In this document: piece after piece, positions 5,666 to 9,851 of the stretch
How the letters are laid out: every line of letters begins with the position of its first letter
How positions within the stretch are numbered: the stretch's first letter is position 1
Source: Bacteroidales bacterium
GTDB taxonomy: Bacteria > Bacteroidota > Bacteroidia > Bacteroidales > Bacteroidaceae
NCBI GenBank assembly: GCA_004557035.1
Contig: SFFB01000046.1
Coordinates: 1-9,851 of the forward strand
DNA length: 9,851 bases
Direction: 5' to 3'
Notes under the pieces: model-generated
The model's database searches: none
Told to the model about the DNA's origin: nothing
The model's input: the letters and a program-made list of their open reading frames with translations, nothing else
Translations under genes and position numbers: made by a program

Positions 5666-5892
5666 CTGAAAACGAGAAACGGTGGCGAAGTGGCCACAAC
5701 CGACTGCATAAGTTCCACGGCATATGTTCAATCATAGGCGTTGCGTGTGACGAAATAAAGACCAATATTTTGAGATTGTTTTTCAAACCAACGGAAACAG
5801 GCTCAGTAGGCCGGCAAAAACGACTTGGCAGCAGTTGGTATGGAGAAAAGACGGACGGAAATAAGGACAATTTTTACGGGAATAGGGACAGG
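5666..5892. other. Intergenic stretch with no recognisable gene
   Basis: Between the symporter promoter and the candidate small RNA I see no convincing ORF, tRNA, riboswitch or repeat. The only open frame is the symporter frame extended upstream on the minus strand, whose composition does not look like protein. If transcription from 6002-5972 reads through, this stretch would form a long symporter leader. Confidence 0.5.
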
Positions 5893-5966
5893 AAAAACTC
5901 GCCTTATCGCCGTAAGACGTTGAAACACAAGAGAAGAGGCCTCAAATGGGGTCTCTTCTTCTCTCT
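5893..5966 (-). ncRNA. Candidate small RNA or attenuated leader (about 74 nt)
   Basis: A consensus promoter at 6002-5972 would start a transcript near 5966. It would contain a first hairpin, 5943-5931 paired with 5960-5948 (13 pairs, including three G-U, loop ATTT). A linker and a second hairpin follow: CGTCTTA (5919-5913) with TAAGGCG (5906-5900), loop CGGCGA. Two bases after that comes TTTTT (5897-5893), a rho-independent terminator pattern. No ORF of note is inside. It resembles no RNA family I know. The alternative is an attenuator in a long symporter leader. The evidence is promoter plus structure only. Confidence 0.45.
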
Positions 5967-5971
5967 CACCT

Positions 5972-6002
5972 CAAAGATAACGCCACAACGAGTCTCGGCA
6001 AA
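5972..6002 (-). promoter_or_regulatory. Promoter of the candidate small RNA
   Basis: On the minus strand TTTG (6002-5999), a 19-base spacer and TATCTTTG (5979-5972) match both Bacteroides promoter boxes exactly. The nearest downstream gene start is about 350 bases away, and the symporter has its own closer promoter. Confidence 0.6.
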
Positions 6003-6078
6003 AGACAAAAGCATAGCGTGAGATGGCCGTGCCGGCCCATGCGCTATTGCAGGCACATCGCATTTTTAGACCTCAAGA

Positions 6079-6120
6079 TTTGTTAAATCAGACTTTTGCA
6101 CATTATCTTTGCAAAAGATA
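6079..6120 (+). promoter_or_regulatory. Promoter of the YihY-family gene with overlapping palindrome
   Basis: TTTG (6079-6082), a 21-base spacer and TATCTTTG (6104-6111) fit the Bacteroides consensus. The -7 box is the left half of a perfect inverted repeat, TATCTTTGCAAAAGATA (6104-6120, 7-bp arms, 3-base centre), which could act as an operator at the start site. The leader to ATG 6147 would be about 30 bases. Confidence 0.65.
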
Positions 6121-6146
6121 ACACATATCTAAAAAGCCTTACCGCC

Positions 6147-7508
6147 ATGTCTTTAATCAGGAAAACAAAAATATACATCGGCCTGCTCATGCGCTTCTTG
6201 CGGCGCGGACTTTGGGAGACGCCGACCAGCCGGCTGCTCACCGTGGTCACGGCCTGCACCCGCCGACTGCTGGTGGCCTATAAACTTTTTGCACGCGAGG
6301 GAATGACCTATCGCGCCGCGGCACTCACCTACTCCACCCTGCTGGCCGTGGTGCCGCTGCTGGCCGTGGTTTTCGCCATTGCCAAAGGGTTTGGCTTTGC
6401 AGAGTTTGCCGAAGACTGGGTGAGAAACAACATTGCCGGCAAACCCGAGGCTGCTGAGACGCTGGCCGACTTCGTTCAGAATTATCTGGGGCACGCACGC
6501 GGCGGTGTGTTCTTGGGTTTCGGTCTGGTGTTGTTGCTTTGGACGGTCTTCAAACTGACTCACTCGGTCGAGGGAGCCTTCAACAGTCTGTGGCAGGTGC
6601 GCCAACAGCGTCCGCCCACGCGGATGATTGCCGACTATGCGGCGGTGTTCATTATGCTGCCGTTTTTCCTGCTGGCCTCGAGCGGTTTGATGGGTTTCTT
6701 GTATTCAGCCGCCAACTCGGCCGTTCCCGACGTGTTCATCTTGCGCCCTGCAGCCGTTGTCGTCATTCAGATTGTGCCCTACCTGCTGAGCTGTCTGTTT
6801 TTCACCACGCTCTATGTCTTTATGCCCAACACCCGCGTGCGTTGGCGCTCGGCACTTACGGCCGGCATCCCCATTGGCATCCTCTTCCAGATCTTGCAGT
6901 TCTTCTATATTCACTCCCAGGTGTGGCTCACGAGCTACAACGCCATCTACGGGTCGTTTGCCGCTCTGCCGCTCTTCATGCTGATGTGCCAAGTGAGCTG
7001 GACCGTCATCCTTTTTGGCGGCGCGCTGAGTTATGCCGACCAAAACCTCGGCAGTTTCTACCACGGCAAAGACGATGTCAGCATGAGCCACCTCGACCGC
7101 GACTGCCTCTGTGTGAGGCTGGTGGGGCACATCTGCAAGCGTTTTGCCGAGGCCAAGGCGCCCATGAACCTTGAGCAGCTGGCCGAGGCCGAACAGGTGC
7201 ACCTCAGAGTGGTGACCGACGCCATGTATGAACTGGCCAAGGCGGGCATCGTGATGAAGGTGGACGGGAGCAAGAAAGACGAACCCGACACTTACCTGCC
7301 GGCGCTCGACATTCACCGACTGACGGCGGCTCGGGTGCTTTCGGCCCTCGACCGACAAGGCGACGACGTGATGGAAAACCGACACGACCACTGGCAAACT
7401 TTCTGCGAGAAACGCCGCAACATCTTCCACGATCAGTTTGAAGACATACCACTGTTCCGGCTGGCCGAAGAAGACAATAAGCCCAAAACTAACAAATACG
7501 AGAAATAG
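6147..7508 (+). CDS. YihY/BrkB-family inner-membrane protein
   Basis: The 453-residue product belongs to the YihY/BrkB family (UPF0761, once annotated as ribonuclease BN). The hallmark first helix region reads REGMTYRAAALTYSTLLAVV; further helices follow at roughly 125-145, 168-195, 205-235, 240-265 and 280-305, with family motifs GAFNSLWQVR and YNAIYGSFAALPLFMLMCQV. After the membrane domain (to about 310) comes a soluble C-terminal part of about 140 residues. It contains a winged-helix-like segment (MNLEQLAEAEQVHLRVVTDA, then MYELAKAGIVM), an extension seen in longer Bacteroidetes members. The upstream in-frame ATG at 6096 lies inside the promoter, so I chose ATG 6147. It is divergent from the symporter and appears monocistronic. 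The function of the family is not firmly known; the ribonuclease name is a historical error. Confidence 0.9.
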   Translation: MSLIRKTKIYIGLLMRFLRRGLWETPTSRLLTVVTACTRRLLVAYKLFAREGMTYRAAALTYSTLLAVVPLLAVVFAIAKGFGFAEFAEDWVRNNIAGKPEAAETLADFVQNYLGHARGGVFLGFGLVLLLWTVFKLTHSVEGAFNSLWQVRQQRPPTRMIADYAAVFIMLPFFLLASSGLMGFLYSAANSAVPDVFILRPAAVVVIQIVPYLLSCLFFTTLYVFMPNTRVRWRSALTAGIPIGILFQILQFFYIHSQVWLTSYNAIYGSFAALPLFMLMCQVSWTVILFGGALSYADQNLGSFYHGKDDVSMSHLDRDCLCVRLVGHICKRFAEAKAPMNLEQLAEAEQVHLRVVTDAMYELAKAGIVMKVDGSKKDEPDTYLPALDIHRLTAARVLSALDRQGDDVMENRHDHWQTFCEKRRNIFHDQFEDIPLFRLAEEDNKPKTNKYEK

Positions 7509-7634
7509 CTCAAAACAACCTGCTGACAGGCAGATTTGCCAAGAGCATAAGCCAAAACGCGCCACAAAAGGGATGGTGTGTTAAAAAATGGCGTTTAATG
7601 ACTCGCCGGAGGCCTCTATGTGGCAATAATTCTG

Positions 7635-7642
7635 TTACTTTG
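7635..7642 (+). promoter_or_regulatory. Possible -7 element of the panC-panD-comF operon
   Basis: TTACTTTG is one mismatch from TAnnTTTG and lies 26 bases before ATG 7669, a suitable leader length. No TTTG box is found about 20 bases upstream. The rest of the 160-base gap after the YihY gene contains only weak inverted repeats. Confidence 0.4.
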
Positions 7643-7668
7643 CAGGCTGAAAGAAAAATACAGACATC

Positions 7669-8520
7669 ATGACGACAGTCAACACAGTCAAAGAGCTTGA
7701 AAAAATCCTCGACGCAGCCCGTCAAAACGGTCAGGCCATTGGCCTCGTGCCCACAATGGGGGCTCTCCATGCCGGACACGCCTCGCTGGTGAGCCGGAGC
7801 GTCAAAGAAAACGATATCACCGTGGTCAGCGTTTTTGTCAACCCCACACAATTCAACGACAAGACCGACCTGGCCAACTATCCACGCACTCTCGAAGCCG
7901 ACTGCCAGCTGCTGGAAAGCCTGGGCGCCGACATCGTGTTTGCACCCTCAGTCGAAGAGATTTATCCCGAACCCGACACAAGGAGTTTCAGCTTCCCGCC
8001 CATCGACACGGTAATGGAAGGCGAGCGCCGGCCGGGCCATTTCAACGGCGTATGCCAGATTGTGAGCAAGCTGTTCTATATGGTCAAGCCTCTGCGTGCT
8101 TATTTCGGTGAAAAAGACTTTCAGCAGATCGCCGTGGTCAGGGCTATGGTCAAGAGTCTCGGCATCGACGTAGAGATTTGCCCCTGTCCCATCGTGCGCG
8201 AAGAGAGCGGACTTGCACTCAGTAGCCGTAACACCCTGCTCACAGAAGCCGAAAAGGCTACGGCCGTCAATATCTCACGCACACTCATTGAGAGCGTGGC
8301 TTTTTCACAAAACCACAGCGTGAGCGAAACTCACGATATGGTTGTCGGCCGGCTCAATGCCATCGACGGTCTCGAAGTGGAGTATTTCCAGATTGTTGAC
8401 GGCATCACGCTGCAACCCGTCGAGACTTGGGACGACACCGACTACGTGGTCGGTTGCATCACGGTGTATTGCGGTAGCCGCCCCGTCAGACTGATAGACA
8501 ATATGAAATATCGCGGATAA
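7669..8520 (+). CDS. panC: Pantothenate synthetase (pantoate--beta-alanine ligase)
   Basis: This cytosolic enzyme activates pantoate with ATP to pantoyl-adenylate and joins it to beta-alanine, making pantothenate, the precursor of coenzyme A. The 283-residue length is standard. The nucleotidyltransferase motif GLVPTMGALHAGHASLV contains the HIGH-like HAGH (34-37). Also visible are SVFVNPTQFN (54-63), FAPSVEEIYP (91-100), YFGEKDFQQ (145-153) and the KMSKS-like loop GLALSSRNTLL (181-191). It is the first gene of the operon with panD, whose product supplies the beta-alanine; panD starts 12 bases after its stop. Confidence 0.98.
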   Translation: MTTVNTVKELEKILDAARQNGQAIGLVPTMGALHAGHASLVSRSVKENDITVVSVFVNPTQFNDKTDLANYPRTLEADCQLLESLGADIVFAPSVEEIYPEPDTRSFSFPPIDTVMEGERRPGHFNGVCQIVSKLFYMVKPLRAYFGEKDFQQIAVVRAMVKSLGIDVEICPCPIVREESGLALSSRNTLLTEAEKATAVNISRTLIESVAFSQNHSVSETHDMVVGRLNAIDGLEVEYFQIVDGITLQPVETWDDTDYVVGCITVYCGSRPVRLIDNMKYRG

Positions 8521-8532
8521 AACCGAACAACA

Positions 8533-8880
8533 ATGTATCTCAGCATATTAAAATCAAAAATCCACTGCGCCACCGTCACTGAAGCCAACCTGCACTATAT
8601 GGGCAGCATCACCATTGATGAAGGCCTGATGAAAGCCGCCGGACTTGTTGAGGGCGAACACGTGCACGTAGTGAACAACAACAACGGCGAGCGCATCGAG
8701 ACTTACGTGATTACCGGCCCGGAAGGTTCGGGCTGTATCTGTCTCAACGGTGCCGCAGCGAGAAAGTTCCAGGTGGGCGACGAAATCATCATTATGAGTT
8801 TTGCCCAGATGTCGCCCGAAGAGGCTCAGGCTTTCAAGCCTAAAGTCATCTTTCCTGACGGACCCGACAATCGTCTGTAA
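8533..8880 (+). CDS. panD: Aspartate 1-decarboxylase proenzyme
   Basis: PanD decarboxylates L-aspartate to beta-alanine, the co-substrate of PanC. The 115-residue proenzyme shows the self-cleavage site YMGSITID at G24-S25, where S25 becomes the catalytic pyruvoyl group, as in the E. coli enzyme. K9 (LKSKIHCATVTEAN) fits the conserved N-terminal catalytic lysine, and the core LNGAAARKFQVGDEIIIMSF is typical. There is no need for a separate PanM-type maturation partner to be assumed from this sequence. The stop TAA shares its last base with the ATG of the next gene. Confidence 0.97.
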   Translation: MYLSILKSKIHCATVTEANLHYMGSITIDEGLMKAAGLVEGEHVHVVNNNNGERIETYVITGPEGSGCICLNGAAARKFQVGDEIIIMSFAQMSPEEAQAFKPKVIFPDGPDNRL

Positions 8881-9638
8881 TGTCACCATATAAAAAGACA
8901 CTATCCCAACGCATCGGCCGCCTTATCAAAGAGGTGGCCGATGTGCTTTATCCGCGCTATTGCTGCATCTGCGGTCGCAAACTCAATAGCGACACCGATA
9001 ATCTGTGCGGCGTATGCTTTACCAACCTGCCCTTCACCCATTTCAAAGGGGCCAAAGGCAACACAGTGGAGCGCCTGTTTTGGGGCGTGGCGGAGATTGA
9101 ACGCGCCAACGCACTGATGTATTACGACATAGACGACCGGAGCCGTATGCTTCTATACGAACTCAAATACAACGGGCACGACGACATCGGGGTGCAGTTT
9201 GGCAGGATTATGGCCAAAGATCTTGAAGAGACGGATTTCTTTGAAGGGATAGACTGCATAGTGCCGGTTCCACTTTACCATAAAAAGCTTAAGAGCAGAC
9301 GCTACAACCAGAGTGAGCGCATAGGTCAAGGCGTATTTGAGATTACCGGCATACCAGTAGAAACAAAAGCACTCATCCGCATCAAAGACACACCGACGCA
9401 GACAAAACTCACCAAAGAAGAGCGACAAGAGAATATGGCGGGCGCATTCAAGCTTGTTGATACCGGCCGTATCGCCGGCAAACACGTCCTATTGATAGAC
9501 GATGTTGTCACTACCAACTCCACGCTCTTGTCGTGCATCGAAGAACTCAAGAAGGCAGAAAGCGTTAAGATCAGCATACTTACACTCGCCTTGGCCGGTA
9601 AACACAGCAAGCGGCCGCCACACTATTCACCGGTTTAA
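8880..9638 (+). CDS. comF: ComF-family phosphoribosyltransferase-like protein
   Basis: The 252-residue protein has an N-terminal zinc-finger-like pair C28-x2-C31 and C43-x2-C46 (YCCICGRK, LCGVCF). A type I phosphoribosyltransferase domain follows, with CIVPVPLYHKKLKSRRYNQS (126-145) and the PRPP-binding loop VLLIDDVVTTNST (203-215). This is the ComF/GntX architecture; ComF contributes to DNA uptake in naturally competent bacteria, while its role in Bacteroidales is not known to me. The start codon overlaps the panD stop (TAATG), giving translational coupling. It is the last gene before the convergent rRNA operon. Family assignment is secure, function in this organism is not. Confidence 0.93.
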   Translation: MSPYKKTLSQRIGRLIKEVADVLYPRYCCICGRKLNSDTDNLCGVCFTNLPFTHFKGAKGNTVERLFWGVAEIERANALMYYDIDDRSRMLLYELKYNGHDDIGVQFGRIMAKDLEETDFFEGIDCIVPVPLYHKKLKSRRYNQSERIGQGVFEITGIPVETKALIRIKDTPTQTKLTKEERQENMAGAFKLVDTGRIAGKHVLLIDDVVTTNSTLLSCIEELKKAESVKISILTLALAGKHSKRPPHYSPV

Positions 9639-9733
9639 AAGGACACATACCGACATAAAAGGTCGTTGACAAAAGCAAATAACTCCCCGAAAACAATAAT
9701 ACTATTGCATCGTAACTATCCATATACAAAAAG

Positions 9734-9767
9734 AAACCTCTGAAAGTCTTAGGACCATCAGAGGTTT
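9734..9767. terminator. Terminator hairpin between comF and the rRNA operon
   Basis: AAACCTCTGA (9734-9743) pairs with TCAGAGGTTT (9758-9767) around a 14-base loop. On the minus strand it lies about 18 bases after the 5S gene and is followed by TCTTTTTG, so it ends the rRNA transcript. On the plus strand TTCTTCTTTT follows, so it may also stop the panC-panD-comF transcript. Confidence 0.82.
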
Positions 9768-9784
9768 TCTTCTTTTAAAGGGGC

Positions 9785-9851
9785 GGCGGCGACCTACTCT
9801 CCCGCTTGCGCAGTACCATCGGCGCGTCCGGGCTTAACTTCTCTGTTCGGG
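9785..9851 (-). rRNA. rrf: 5S ribosomal RNA, 3' part (continues past window end)
   Basis: The reverse complement begins CCCGAACAGAGAAGTTAAGC and continues through GCGCCGATGGTACTGC and GCGGGAGAGTAGGTCGCCGC, the conserved 3' half of bacterial 5S rRNA. About 67 bases are present; the 5' portion lies beyond the window, as presumably do the 23S and 16S genes. The exact 3' end is estimated by the usual GGTCGCCGCC ending. Confidence 0.94.

Noticed and set aside
5680..5750. tRNA-like stretch in the symporter/YihY intergenic region
   Set aside because: Some short self-complementary segments are present, but there is no T-loop motif, acceptor pairing or cloverleaf on either strand.
5625..5870. N-terminal extension of the symporter frame to ATG 5870
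   Set aside because: The extra 82 residues lack family similarity and would span the -7/-33 boxes at 5633-5665; ATG 5624 gives a normal first helix.
6096..6146. Upstream ATG 6096 for the YihY-family gene
   Set aside because: It lies within the promoter (6079-6111), so it would not be on the mRNA.
6705..7565. Minus-strand 286-codon open frame opposite the YihY gene
   Set aside because: It is antisense to an obvious membrane protein gene; rich in V, H and Q, with no domain seen.

Overview
The window looks like chromosomal DNA of a Bacteroidales bacterium, most likely Prevotella-like. Four things suggest this: TTTG / TAnnTTTG promoters of the Bacteroides primary sigma type, AT-rich leaders mostly without Shine-Dalgarno sequences, a small DUF2795 protein of the type conserved in Bacteroidetes, and LysO encoded as two overlapping genes. 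All main genes look like housekeeping or membrane functions. I see no phage, CRISPR, insertion sequence or defence module.

Layout. 1-367: AT-rich DNA with a frameshifted, 3'-truncated Crp/Fnr regulator remnant, then a very strong hairpin terminator. 380-724 (minus): a DUF2795 protein joined to a membrane segment; an in-frame TAA separates it from a second membrane segment that ends just before the terminator. 790-1169: a cluster of imperfect hairpin repeats lying between divergent genes, whose two ends contribute promoter elements to the flanking genes. 1193-2082: the split lysine exporter LysO. 2223-4131: a LytS-type sensor kinase and LytTR response regulator operon. 4128-5624 (minus): a sodium:solute symporter whose stop codon overlaps that of the response regulator. 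5625-6146: a 522-base divergent intergenic region with promoters both ways and a candidate small RNA or attenuated leader on the minus strand. 6147-7508: a YihY/BrkB-family membrane protein. 7669-9638: a panC-panD-comF operon (pantoate-beta-alanine ligase, aspartate decarboxylase, ComF-type phosphoribosyltransferase). 9734-9851: a terminator hairpin, then the 3' part of a 5S rRNA on the minus strand, so the window ends at the tail of an rRNA operon.

How the genes work together. PanD makes beta-alanine and PanC joins it to pantoate, so these two form the end of pantothenate synthesis; comF is translationally coupled to panD. The kinase and regulator form one two-component pair; their targets cannot be read from the sequence, but the adjacent lysO genes and symporter are candidates.

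The least explained parts are the hairpin-repeat cluster with promoters at its edges, the candidate small RNA near 5893-5966, the interrupted DUF2795 fusion, the repeated module shared by the two LysO halves, and two promoters so close to their genes that the mRNAs should be nearly leaderless.
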